DNA of 64,000 bases, taken from the NCBI RefSeq assembly GCF_014633365.1, contig NC_068340.1:34360328-34424327 (forward strand), given 5' to 3'. Position 1 is the stretch's first letter, and the number at the start of each line of letters is the position of its first letter. A program made the translations under genes and the position numbers. Positions 1-11,393 of this stretch are shown here, piece by piece. The DNA comes from Diospyros lotus. Lineage: Eukaryota; Streptophyta; Magnoliopsida; Ericales; Ebenaceae. A model generated the notes under the pieces. That model did no database searches. It worked only from the letters and a program-made list of their open reading frames with translations, and was not told the origin of the DNA.

Positions 1-1813
1 GTATGCTTGTGCATGGCACCATTCGCTTTAACCTCTATTGTAAATGCTGCCAGATTTTGGTTTGTTTCGCGAGAGGCTGCCTTTTTCATGTCGAAATGTT
101 CCCTTTGACACAATTCACTCAGCTCCCTAATTGGATTCAATGGCAATGTTTCGGGTGTAACCAAAGGCTCCAGAAGAGGCCTTATGCTCTTGAAGACAGC
201 ATCTTTGTTGTACCCCGAATCAACAAGAATAGCCCCTGCAATAGATTCTATAATATCTGCAAGTACCTGCAACTCGTATCGTATGTATGGAATAAAACAT
301 TAAAAACAGCCTGCTAGATGTCAAGCTATGACAGAAAATGTAATCGAGATGTTTGCAAAAGTGAACACACTCTTTTACTCAAACTACTGTTCAACGAACA
401 TTACTTATATTTGACGAAAAACGTCATAAACACATGCTACATGTAAAACTTAACCTCCTTTTCATATCTACTTAGTATCCCTTTCTTCGCCTATAAAAAA
501 CTTCAATTAAGCAGTAAACAGTAGTTCAAAACTCTTTGGGACTTTTCAAGCGCCATCCCACTTTTACTAACATTTTATCATGTGACAAGATGGTGGGTCA
601 AAGCACTGTGTAAGTGTATTATAAACTCCATCTACAAGAAGAGCATAAGAGCAAAATGACCAAACATATATGTAATGAAGTATAACTTAATCTGAAATGA
701 AAAACAAAAGAAAGAAACTGAATTTGCAAAACAAAAACCAAAAATAAAAAATCGTTGTTTTAGGAGCTCCAACATCTTGACTTCACTTTTCAGAGAAATA
801 GCGAAAATAAGACATCATTTGATTATATCCTTTAATATAAATGTTGACACTGTACAGGCAAGGCAAATTTTACATACCAGGTTCACATCTTTTACAATGA
901 AATGAAACACACAGGTTACTAACCTATCAAGGTGCAAGCTCACTTTATTTAACAAACAGGCATCAATGCATCATCTTTCTTAAATATGAATTTAAAAAAA
1001 AAAAAAAAAAGATTGATGCCGATCAATGCGAGTCGTGCCATGCAATTCTGTTAGTATGATTTCCACAACTTAAGAAAAATTCTTCTCGAACAACCCTCTA
1101 AAATTAAAGGAAAGACTTTGGTCAGAAAAACTGAATGGACACAAAGATACTTCAAAAGTAACATGCGATTTCTAAATTCAGAAGTTGAAAGTTGGTGTGT
1201 GAAGTAAAGTTAATTTTGAAACCCAACTGGCACTAAACATCCCAAATTTCCTGGGGTTACATGATTAAATAATCAAATTAGCATCCACTTAAAATGACAC
1301 AATTTGAACTATTCCAAGTACTGAACTAAGTTAATCACTCCCAAAGATTTCAAATTTCCTAGGGTTCCATGATTAAGTTACAAAATTAACATATCCAATA
1401 ACATGATTTCAATTTATTACACAAGCTGCACCAAACTGAGGAAAATACAAGGAACAAATAGATTCCCAACACCAAAACTTGTTACCTTAGATCTGCTCAA
1501 ATATGAATTAACTGATATGTTTTGAAAGACTAACCTTTGGTAAAGTTGTTTCAGACTCCCATCCAAAAGTTGTTGCCGAAGATAACCGCTCAAAATTATG
1601 AGCCGCATTGTCTATCCGTCTGTGAAGCACTTGAGAGGAATGAAGAATGTGTCTGTGCAATCCAGCCTTGAGTGCAGATAGAGCGTAACAATCATTGTTC
1701 ACGGATGCTGATCTCAAATCAGTCAACAGCCCAGGTGACATTCCAGGATATTTCCGGTACATGTGCATGGTTATAAGATAATCCAACACTGAATCTCCAA
1801 GGAACTCTAGGCG
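1..1813 (-). other. Short DCL2 copy: RNase IIIb and partial dsRBD
   Basis: Exon 1813-1535 starts RLEFLGDSVLDYL (Glu601, Asp605). Exon 266 to the window edge starts VLADIIESIAGA (Asp695, Glu698) and enters the dsRBD at RELSELCQREHF. All four acidic residues of this RNase III centre are kept. The last codons and stop lie beyond position 1; this is truncation by the window, not by the genome. Confidence 0.8.
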
Positions 1814-4800
1814 CTGCTTCACAATGAAATTAAGAATTTAAAATATGATAAACCCAAATCAAACTACAGGATTGTATCATCAAAAGAAAGCGTCAATTGG
1901 AAATTAAAATATCACAACATCAAATAAACAAGCACCACAACCTCTGTCCCCATGCAGATAGGAACTATACACTAAGGGTTGAAGGTGATGTTGAAACAAG
2001 TGTGCCTGTGAATGTTACACTAATAGGAAACTCAGCGTGGATGTATCTGCTGTACAAATAGTTCAACGCAAAAAGAGAGAACTACCAATCATTCAATGCT
2101 ACTATTGCTTATAGTAATGTTCTTTAAATTTGTAATTAAGTCTACTAGATCATCAAATTGTCAGTGTCAATGAGTTGTTCAAACTTCAAATAGCACAGGA
2201 GCGAAGATGCTTTAAACAGTTCAGAAATGTTTGGTATATGTCATACACCCATACACCATTCAGAAAATCATAGAAATATTCAAACACAAACTGAAATATA
2301 TCTATTTAAATGTCTAAACGTGCAATAAATTTATAATATAAAAAAAGCTGAGATTTCCAAAGTTACTTGAAAACCAAAGGAAAACTTACAAAATAAAAAA
2401 AAAAAATCCAAATATAGCAAGTGTTTAAGATGCAAATAAAGTAGGAAATAAATTCTTTTATTTTCCAATTAGGTGAAGATTTGACAATCATATTTGCTAC
2501 ACGGTATCTAGTATTTCATCAAAATAAAAATAAAAATAGTAAACACCTTTACAAAGAATTCTAAATTCATAAAAACAACATATCAAGCCATTTATTCCAC
2601 TGCAAGGTTGACTACATGAATTCTAGCCTACAAATAATTTGTATCCCTTATAACTACCTAACAGTCTTGCACCAAGTTTTTCTTTGTTTCTATCTGCCTC
2701 TTTTGCTAAATACTTTCATTCCGTCCATTCTTCTCATAGGAGCCTCTATTCGTCTTCTCGTATAATCAAAATTCAAATTATCTTAACCATGTTATTCATT
2801 ATTTTCTCTCGATCTATTCTTTGTTCTTTATTTTCTTCAATTTGTTGTCACTGTGGAAACCTTAGATCCTTTTTTTCTAGAGTCAACACCTTCGATAACC
2901 ATCGCTAGTCCATTCAAAGTTCCATCCATGAAAATGCAAGAAACCTTTCGAAGTTAATACTATATTCGGAAGTTGATAGAGCAATTCTACTCAATTTTCA
3001 TTGCATTAGAGCAATGCAGCACATTGCTAAGAGTGTTCTGCCCAATAATCTGCTCATATGTCTAGAATTCATGTTGATTGATTCATCAAGATTTACTCCT
3101 GTTATGCCTACCTAACACCACCTTCCTCCTATCTAAATTCTTGTCAATAAAAATTATTATTTCAACACATTGTGCTGTATTCTATAGCACTTTACTATGT
3201 TTTTTAATGCTGCAACAGAAACATTAAAATTTCATTTCCTGACTAATTTTTCATTTTGACCTAAATAATGACATTAAACAATCAAAATGCCTGCATTCAA
3301 TGAATTAGCAAAGAGCAAAAAAAAGGATCATTGACGGTAAGCCACAACTAAGCAATAGAATGCTTTAAGGCGAATCTTTTTTACACACAATTTATGTTCA
3401 ACATAGGTGTAAAATTTAACTTAATGGATGAAGCACTAATACAAAGATACATTGTAAGAGTAAAGGCAAGTGACAGCATGTAAAAATATTTCCAAAAAAA
3501 AGGGCATCGATTTCCAACACCAATGACCTATCTTATGATTTACACAAAAATACCTGATAACATCTTGGAATGTAAGAGCCATGGGTTAGTGCTTCAACAA
3601 GCAAAGAAGGATCAAGGAATGAGTAGTTTAATAAGGATTCTAGACATTTGATATCAACATGCCTCTTGGGAACTTGAAATTGCCTCACATATGGTACATT
3701 GACTAAATCCACTTTTATACCCAGCCAATCCATCCATGACAAGGCTGCTTTTTCACCACCTGTGTTAAGGAATGCACCAATAAGTGCCTCCGCAGCATCA
3801 GCTACTTTTTTACTTTTTACTTTCCTTCTTCCCCGATTAAAGACTTTCATCCTTGCAGAAAGAAACTGTTCATCTAATGTATATTGTCCAGATCTATCAC
3901 CAGGAATTATCCACATTTTTGGATCAAAAGGTTCATTTCGAATGAATCCCTACGGTTAAAAGGTACAAAAGAAAAAACATAAGCTTACGAATCCTAGAAA
4001 ATACAAGATGAAAAACCCAAAATTAAAGTCAAACTGCAGGGGGAAAAAAAGAAGAAGCAAATCCAAGGAAATAGTTAAACTGATGGCACTTCTACCAAGC
4101 CCATCCATATTATGGACAGAAATAATTGGTAAAATATTACCGAAAGTTCGGAGTCACATCCAAGCCTGCACAGTACAGGATTAGAAATTATTTCCTTTCT
4201 CTTCTGACTGAGTAGTCCTTCATTTTGGTTTTGATAAGTTTTAAATAGCTGTTGACTGGAAGCATACTTAAGGAAAGAGTCCCCCAAAGTTGCCAGTGAT
4301 TTGAGATTAAATTCCTCTTGGCACTTTGCCGTTGTAATTGCTTCCAAGACCTACATGAATGTGTTAGGTGGGTTAGCAGAAGTGCAAGAGGAGATTCAGC
4401 AAAACAGAGGAAATTTAAATAATTAACCATATTATTAACCCAGAGAAAATTGTTGGTGATAACTAAGAAAACAGAAGTAAAACACAGCAGAGGGAATTCA
4501 CAAAATGGAGGCAAATCACAGATACTTTTTTATTGAGCTTGTTTAAATACATCAAACGTTAACTGAATTGCTACATAATTCATCCATAATGTCCTAAAGT
4601 ATAGGAACTAATTAACTGAAAAACTTCAACTACAGCTAAACAAAAAAACCATAACAGAAGCCTCAAACTTAGGACTGTAACTAACTATTTTATCAATTAA
4701 GTTAGCTACTTCTGCTCCTATTTTTCCTCTCTCAAAGCCAGCTATAAGAGAGATTTCCAGATTATCTTCAATTCTGCTTCAACGTCTTTACAGTTGCTGG

Positions 4801-7800
4801 GGCATTTTCAACATGAACAGTCAACAAGTCAAAAGAACACAGATCCTTGTTAATGAGACAAAAAGAAAAATGTACAGTAAGATACAGCAACAGAGTCAAT
4901 TCAAGGGAACCACATCATCTTGTATTATATACTAGTACAGGCACGACTTAGTCTGACCATATACGGACTCATTTCTTAATCATAAATCAAATCCAAAGCT
5001 TAAGAATAAGTCATCAATTTGTTAGAATAAGACCATTATTGTACATCAAGAACCAGTAAAATTGTCCCACCATACTTCAGCACGCCATAAGAGTTCAAAC
5101 ATCAATTGAAAAAGGGCATGTTATTTAAAGTGTGAACAGAGTAAAAACACATTGCTAGAGTGCATTTTTAGCGTTATTCAACAGTCACCGTAAAATAAAA
5201 TGGGACTTATAAAATAAGTCAGACCCAATACTTGAACAACTGTATGCAGTAATTGCCTTTTCATCGTCCGCACACAAGCATTGTACTGTCCATATGAAGA
5301 CACTGTGAGGTAACAGAGGAGCTTACCTTGGCAGTTGGAATAATAACATTTTGTGTGCAGCAATCTGCATACATCTTTTTCAAGTTGATAGCAAGAAGCA
5401 AACACTCGATCCGATGCATGATAGATGGCAGAAAAGAGAAAGAATATACGGTGCCAATGGATATAGGAGACATGATGACTACACAAAGTTCAGGAGGCAA
5501 TTCAACAAATGTGTTACTTGATCCTAGCAAAAAATAAAAATAAAAATAGAAGTTAGCCACAAATGAAAACACAAAATAATAACGATAAAAAAAAAAGAAA
5601 ACACAATAAAGAAATGAAAATGCATGAATTTCTTTGTGGGAAGATCTGGGCACTTATGTCAGAAAAAATTACAGTTTAATGGCACTCTTGACTTTTATTT
5701 GAATTTCAGTTTTCTTTGTTATCATTGCATAAAAATTTTCTTTTTTCTTTGACTCATGGAAGTTCATATATCTCACTTTGAGTTGTACTAATGGTCTCCA
5801 TAAATGATCCTCTGCATCTCTTGAACAAATGAACAAGCCAAATATGACTCTCCCTCCTTCACTTAAATACATGATCACCTGTCAGTGCACACCACCAAAT
5901 AACAGCATCTTCTACTCTCACAAGCAGCAACACCATCATTTCCTCTCCTTCCCTCTCCTAGCATACCCAACTAACACCACAAGAGGCCCCACTCTTTTTC
6001 CATCTTTGCAGGCACCACCCTCATCATCTGAAGTTCCCAACCACTATGCACTATTAGCAGAATCATATGGAATATACGCACCCACACACATTTATGTGGG
6101 TAAAACATATCCATTGCCACAGTTGGTAGCAACAAAATTTGAATGATCTTTTATCTAGGTCTACCCCCTGGGCTAATAATAGTGAGGACAATGTGATGCT
6201 AATAGTAACTACAACTTCAATCACCCTCCAAAAGGAAACGTCAGGTACTTCTGCACTCATAATTCAACCAAGCTTGCACTCACAATTCAACCCAACCACT
6301 GTGACTATAATCAACACAAGTTGTTAATACCGTCTAGGACTGGACTTTATACACAGGCAGGTAGATATAGATTAATTGACAATTGATTCATGTTGTGTTT
6401 TACTCATCAGGTAGAGGAGCTGGAGCAGCAGATGGACACATACAAGTTTAGGCGTGTCTATTTGTGACGGCCTATAAGACACATCACCATCATGTGACCA
6501 GTGGCAGTGACTTAAGTTCAGCCAACTGTCAATGCTTTTATTAGGCTTTTTTGTTTGGTGATTGGTACTTTTTAATTGTAATATGATTTATTAGCCAACC
6601 CTGCCTAGTGAGATCCTGTGATTGTGTTATTGTTGTAATATGATGTATTAGATCTATGACATTTTTTTTATTTATGAATTCATTCATTTTGCACGCTGAA
6701 TTATCTTTTTAATTTACTATATATGTAACAAATAAAAATACCATGTTTTGCACCCTTGATTCTATATTGCCATTTTTTACATGTCACATCTGAATCTACC
6801 ACCCCCATGACCATCTTTATCCATATCCACACCCATGTTTCTTTGGTGGAGATCCTCAACACAATGTGAGGGTGCCACCATACTTATTGTGGCAGGGGAT
6901 GGTGGCAAGGAAATGAAATACCAGCAGTGATCCCAAGGAATCGGTGTCCTCTACCATACAGCCACTTCCCTCACAAGCAGCCAATCCAATGCTTTAATGG
7001 CAATGATTGGAGTGTTGGTTGAGAGGAGTTAGTGGGTTGGCAGGTGGTTGCCAGCCAGGGAGATTGTGGATAGGGAAGTAAGCAGTTAGAGAGATGAGTG
7101 AGGAGTAAAGAGAATAAAATGAAAATACGAAAATATAAAGTGGCCAGTAGAGTGCAACCAATTGAATTAAAGCTGCCACATAGTTTACACAGACAAGAGT
7201 TAACCATAAAGCCTAGTGAAAAAAAGGCCCTTCGCATTCTTTCTTCACCCAAATACTAACAAGGGGTACAGATGTATTACCAAAAGGCCTCAGGAGAGAT
7301 GGTTGTAAATTATGCTATTTGATTAGGAAGAAGACACATGAAAAGTGAACAAGACCTTAGAGAAGCAAGAACAAAAAATACCATCATGCAAAATAAAATG
7401 CATCTCATAAAGAAGATCCAACATATATAATCTTCTTTCTTTTTCTTTTTTTGTCATGCTTCCTCCATAATGAAAAAAAAAGAATTATGTTCTCCAACAT
7501 ATCATACTAGATATCTTTAATTGCCTTGGGAAACTAAGACAATGTCCATAATACTACTTAATTGTGTTAGGCATCTTTGCAATATTAAAGAGGCGTAGAG
7601 TTACAACAGAGCATGTCAAGGTCTTATAATTAGCCTACAGACTTCTACTACCAATTTCCATTCGAGAAATGGCAACTACTTTATTGCGAGTGACGGTCTT
7701 AGTCCGAATGGTTGGTGAAAGTAGTGCAAAATATCAGGTCATGAGCAAGAACCCATCCTTTCATTCCTATAAAATCTTATTTATAAGATAATGATCAGAT

Positions 7801-9306
7801 AGATTCAATGGATAGATATAGTCTTTCATAGATAGAGAACACATAGAGTAAGGCAGAAAGCAATATAACCTCTCTCTTTGAGTTGCCCAAGCCTCTGAAG
7901 ACAATTTTTCACAGGAAATACAGGTTTTCCTTTAAGCAACAATTCCCCTTCAAAGCACAAGTCAATTCCATGCCTGTGATTAAGAATAGGATACAGTTAC
8001 TATTTTTTCTGTTCACTTAACAAAAATACCAGTTACCTGTTTCAGAGAAACTAACGAAGGCCATCATATCTATTAACAACAGAGACATTAAAATGAATAT
8101 TTTTCACAAACCGTAATTTATAGTGTTGTTTGTAAGTAATGGCTTTCCCATTCCGCATCCCAAGCAGCGAGTTCCCATCCAGATTATCTAAAGTTCCAGT
8201 GATACAATAAAGAGAACCATTATGAGGCGTGAGTACCAAGGAATTTTCCAACATGCAGCTGCACACCAAATCATTCTTAGTATGCACAAGGTGGCCAGAA
8301 CACTTGGGAGGATAACCGCATGTATGATTATCCCTGAATTTTGCCCATGGAAAAATCACAGAACACACACATTTCCAATTGATAATCGATGGATTTTGAG
8401 ATGGACCACTACAGGGGAGCAAGAGATAGTCTACCATAAATTCTTTCCCTTTCCCTGAATTAACTGCACCCAAAGCCTCCTTTAACTTATTCAAATTGTG
8501 ATCAAAAAGAACTCGGAAAAGGGTGATCTGAAACCTTTGGCATAGAAGCACCTGTCAAGAAAGTTCAATAATCAAAAAATAATCTATGCAAATATTTCTT
8601 CAGACAGATTAATTATCTCAAAAAAAGTCGCGAACGTACAATGTGTGCAGTACCTGTTCAGAACTAAGGCTTATAATGCCAAGATGTTTCACCCTCACAG
8701 ATAAAATGCCCTTATTAAGTTCTAAATCAAAGGCCACCTTTTCATCGTCAAACTCAAGCTCATTCATCACCGCAAGTGCAATATGATGAAGTGGGGCATC
8801 ATACTCAAAGTTCCTCTGTAACTCAATCAAGTACAAATGGAGTAACCTTGTAGAATTGTTTTCACAGTGACCAACCAATTCGGGCGGGAAGTAGTTAGCT
8901 TGATTATCAACATACAATTCACAACCTAGTACATCACGATATTCTTAATTAAAAGTTAAATTAAAAAGTTCATATAAGAATGAAAATAATACATTGAATA
9001 TTACAAATTACCCAAACCGCGTGCATCAGCTTCATCCGCAACAATATCTGGCACTAGATTATCAGTTGATGCACCACTCTGATGAAGCTTTTTGCCCACC
9101 TCTGAGCACGCAAGTTGGTTCAGAGTTCTGACAGTGCCTTTCACACTAACAGGTTGCAGGTTGAAACTATTAAGGAATCTCAATAAGGAAGCAAGGAATA
9201 TACAAGTTCATGGCAACACAATAGAAATTAGTTCAACCCAGCATACATAATTGAAAACAAACAAACTAGACTACTTTAAACCAAGAAAATAAACAAACCC
9301 ATCCAT
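1..9306 (-). CDS. Helicase-less DCL2 paralogue, open reading frame kept (3' end off window)
   Basis: Second DCL2 copy, in tandem behind the first. Proposed exons: 9306-9299, 9178-9012, 8925-8654, 8551-8112, 7973-7870, 5523-5327, 4350-4141, 3949-3554, 1813-1535 and 266 to beyond 1. Phases agree at every junction and no stop occurs, giving 779 residues inside the window and about 805 expected in total. Order: MDG fused to the C-terminal part of DUF283, PAZ, RNase IIIa, RNase IIIb, start of the dsRBD. The helicase is absent because the start codon is joined to the end of the DUF283 exon. Coding length differences from the full copy (-60, +6, -15 nt) are all multiples of three, which suggests a maintained protein. 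RNase IIIa looks inactive (Lys413, Ala416). Most likely a neofunctionalised or regulatory Dicer fragment; the alternative is a young pseudogene not yet interrupted. Confidence 0.85.
2572..3220 (-). mobile_element. RTE-type LINE 3' remnant in an intron of the short DCL2 copy
   Basis: The left edge is AACAACATATCAAG, the reverse complement of a TTG-rich LINE tail. It is followed by sequence matching the 3' end of the larger LINE in the corresponding intron of the full copy, at the same position relative to the exons. The insertion therefore predates the DCL2 duplication. The middle, including the reverse transcriptase, has been lost here. Confidence 0.55.
3554..5523 (-). other. Short DCL2 copy: RNase IIIa with altered active site
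   Basis: Residues 331-598. Exon 5523-5327 keeps VELPPELCVVIMSPISIG. In exon 4350-4141 the signature reads KSLATLGDSFLKY: Lys413 and Ala416 stand where the full copy has Glu, while Asp420 remains. Asp517 and Glu520 of VADAAEALIGA are present. The Glu to Ala change removes a residue that coordinates the catalytic metal in RNase III enzymes, so this half-site should be inactive. The exon also lost four residues (MLPE of the full copy) just before RNase IIIb and one in the PVQPERH stretch. Confidence 0.8.
5630..6385. other. Copy-specific insertion in an intron of the short DCL2 gene
   Basis: Between matching intron sequence (ATGCATGAATT before, TTGATTCATGTT after) the short copy carries about 750 bp that the full copy lacks. 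It has short open frames on the plus strand but no domain, terminal repeat or target duplication that I can recognise. Confidence 0.45.
6780..7260. repeat. Intron segment shared by both DCL2 copies
   Basis: Contains GGTGGAGATCCTCAAC and CTTATTGTGGCAGG, both matched at 19,310-19,370 in the same intron of the full copy. It is a conserved-by-descent intron block; I do not recognise a transposon family in it. Confidence 0.4.
8112..9178 (-). other. Short DCL2 copy: residual DUF283, platform and PAZ start
   Basis: Residues 3-295. The first sizeable exon (9178-9012) lacks the 60 nt that encode YFKPSP and the following residues in the full copy and starts at FLNSFNLQPVSVKG. The next exon (8925-8654) keeps NYFPPELVGHCENNSTR, and the PAZ exon (8551-8112) keeps VLLCQRFQITLFRVLFDH, DYLLLPCSGP and HTKNDLVCSCMLENSL. 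Dimerisation through DUF283 may be weakened because its N-terminal half is gone. Confidence 0.8.
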
Positions 9307-9920
9307 TCGTTTTTTCCTGTTTTTCCTTTTTCCTTTCGCGCGCTTCTTCCTCGGTGCGTGTCCCTTAAAAGACCACCTGTGAACACAAACATCAGAGCAG
9401 CTTTGGATAACATGGGACAAATTCTATCTAGTTTCCGTACAAAAACAAATGCATTTATACAGCATCTTTCTTCCCCTGCGTTGTAGGGTGGTTCGTCGTT
9501 TCCTAAGATCGCGTATCAAGAAAACCCAGCACTAGATTAATCCAATCCCAAAATGCATTTCCCAGGACAGGAAGAGAAATGGTTAAATGGAGAAACTCAC
9601 AGAGAGTACTCATACACTTTGGCGAGCACTCGGTAGTAGCACGTACTAGCACCAGAATACAACAATCTAAATGCTAACCCAACAGAGACAACTAGAGAGA
9701 GAGAGAGAGAGAGGGAGGGAGTGCGTGTTACTCCAACTGCGGTACTACGTACCGCTTGACGAAGAAAGCACAATTGAGGCCACTGTCGCAATGCTTCGCG
9801 ACCAAGAAACTTGCGAGAAAGCAAGAGAGAACTGCAAGTGGTAAGGAAGCTAAATCGTACAAACAAGGTTCAGCAACAATACTAATAATAATAATAATAA
9901 TAAAAGCAATGAAAAGACGC
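9299..9920 (-). promoter_or_regulatory. Retained DCL2 promoter, 5'UTR intron and reconstituted start of the short copy
   Basis: The leader matches that of the full copy, including a 224-nt 5'UTR intron (GTGAGT donor at 9600, TTCACAG acceptor ending at 9377) and a GA-rich run at 9,691-9,718. The coding start is the ATG at 9306, followed after only 8 coding nt by a GTTTGT donor that is the original donor of the DUF283 exon. The next exon uses a new TTATTGAG acceptor (9180-9179), which restores frame. An additional upstream ATG at 9613 is not present in the full copy. Confidence 0.7.
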
Positions 9921-11393
9921 GCTCCCTCTCTTTCTCCTGTAAATATCTGATCGAAACACGAAAGGGATCACGCGCGCGCACACCCACAAGTATATGTAAT
10001 TGTAGTACTATGTTATCTCAAAGTCAGTTTTGCCAGCCACTATTGCTGGCTGCAGAAACAGTTTCTTCTTCGTCTTCTTCACCGCACCCAATTCCACGTC
10101 ACACGCTACCTTCCCACTTCCAACAGCCAGCTTTTCAGGATGCTTCGCCTACACCTCCAAGTCTCTCTCTAATGACATGGTTTGATCGTAGTTACTTGAT
10201 GTTGTCATGTTCCTTTTTATTATCGATTTCATTACTATATATATATATATATATATATATTTAGGTGTGATTTGTATGTTACTCGCATCTTTTTAAATTC
10301 AATTCTACCAATAAACACACTATGTTGTTGCCTGCCTGCATCAACTCCGTACCCACCACATCCCCCCCCCCCAAAAAAAAAAAAAAAAAAAAAATTTATT
10401 GACATGAAATTTTATTACTTTAAAATCAAAATATAATGGCATGTTTAATTGTCAAAAATATTTGATATTTATTAATTCTAATTTTATATTGAATAATTAA
10501 ATCTCCATTGGAAAATAAAAAATTCAAATTTAATTTTATGTTATGAATTAATAAACATCATTTTTTAAATTTTTTCTTAAAATAAATGGTTTGATGTTTT
10601 CAAATTTTTAAAACATAAAAATGTTAAGATATTTTTAATTGTAAAAAATTAGAATAAAAAACTAAAAAATATTTTTTAAAATTACATGAACCCTAGGTTA
10701 GTCATTTTATCTTAGTGCGCCCCACCATCACCGTGGTTACAAGTTCTTTCTTGGTATAGATTTTCTTAGCTAGCCAATTACTCCATTAATTTAATTATTA
10801 TGCAAATTTGCATAAACATTGATTCAATTTATTATCATAAAAGTAATAAAATTACACTTCAATTTAATTAGTAATTACTACTTGTTAATGACAAGATAAA
10901 ATACGCATAAAAACTTAGAATGACCCTAATATTACTATAGTTCAAATGTCACCGAATTATACATATAGGGATTATTGTCAAAATACTATAAATAAATTAT
11001 TTTTATTGACAATGAGGTCAAGACATATTTTGAAATTTACTTTGTTCCTCCTAAATGATGCATAACTAATGGTAACAAGACGAATGTGTACAGTTAGTTA
11101 ATGGTTTAACTCACAACCACAATTGTTCCATCATGTACCATAATGAATTAAGACTTTCTATACACAAATCTGATAACAAGATACACCACACGTAACCCAA
11201 CCCGCGTAAGAGAATAACACCTTAGTGTAACTGCAATTCGATACAAGCGGCCACCCCACAGTTAAAAATCTATAATATATATATATATATATTGAGGAAA
11301 ACTGAACAATGTAACGGCAAGGCTTATAAATTTATTTATCTAAGAGCTCTGCTCTTAGTAAGTAAGAAATGTATGTATTATTTCAGCGTTGCC
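9921..11393. other. Intergenic spacer between the two DCL2 copies
   Basis: AT-rich DNA holding the 3' flank of the full copy (minus-strand AATAAA near 11,330, a (TA)n run at 11,273-11,291) and the distal promoter of the short copy. It includes a (TA)n run at 10,238-10,261, a C-run followed by an A-run at about 10,364-10,394 and a short CG-repeat near 9,971. No coding sequence is recognised. Confidence 0.6.

Noticed and set aside
1..266. Truncated last exon of the short DCL2 as evidence of a pseudogene
   Set aside because: The exon is open and conserved up to position 1; the cut is the window edge.
5829..6327. Plus-strand frames of 105 and 62 codons
   Set aside because: They are within a copy-specific intron insertion of the short DCL2 gene, with no family match and no supporting splice or start context.
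7660..7760. tRNA-like SINE in a DCL2 intron
   Set aside because: The segment aligns with the same intron in the full copy and lacks a convincing box B; conserved intron sequence is the simpler reading.
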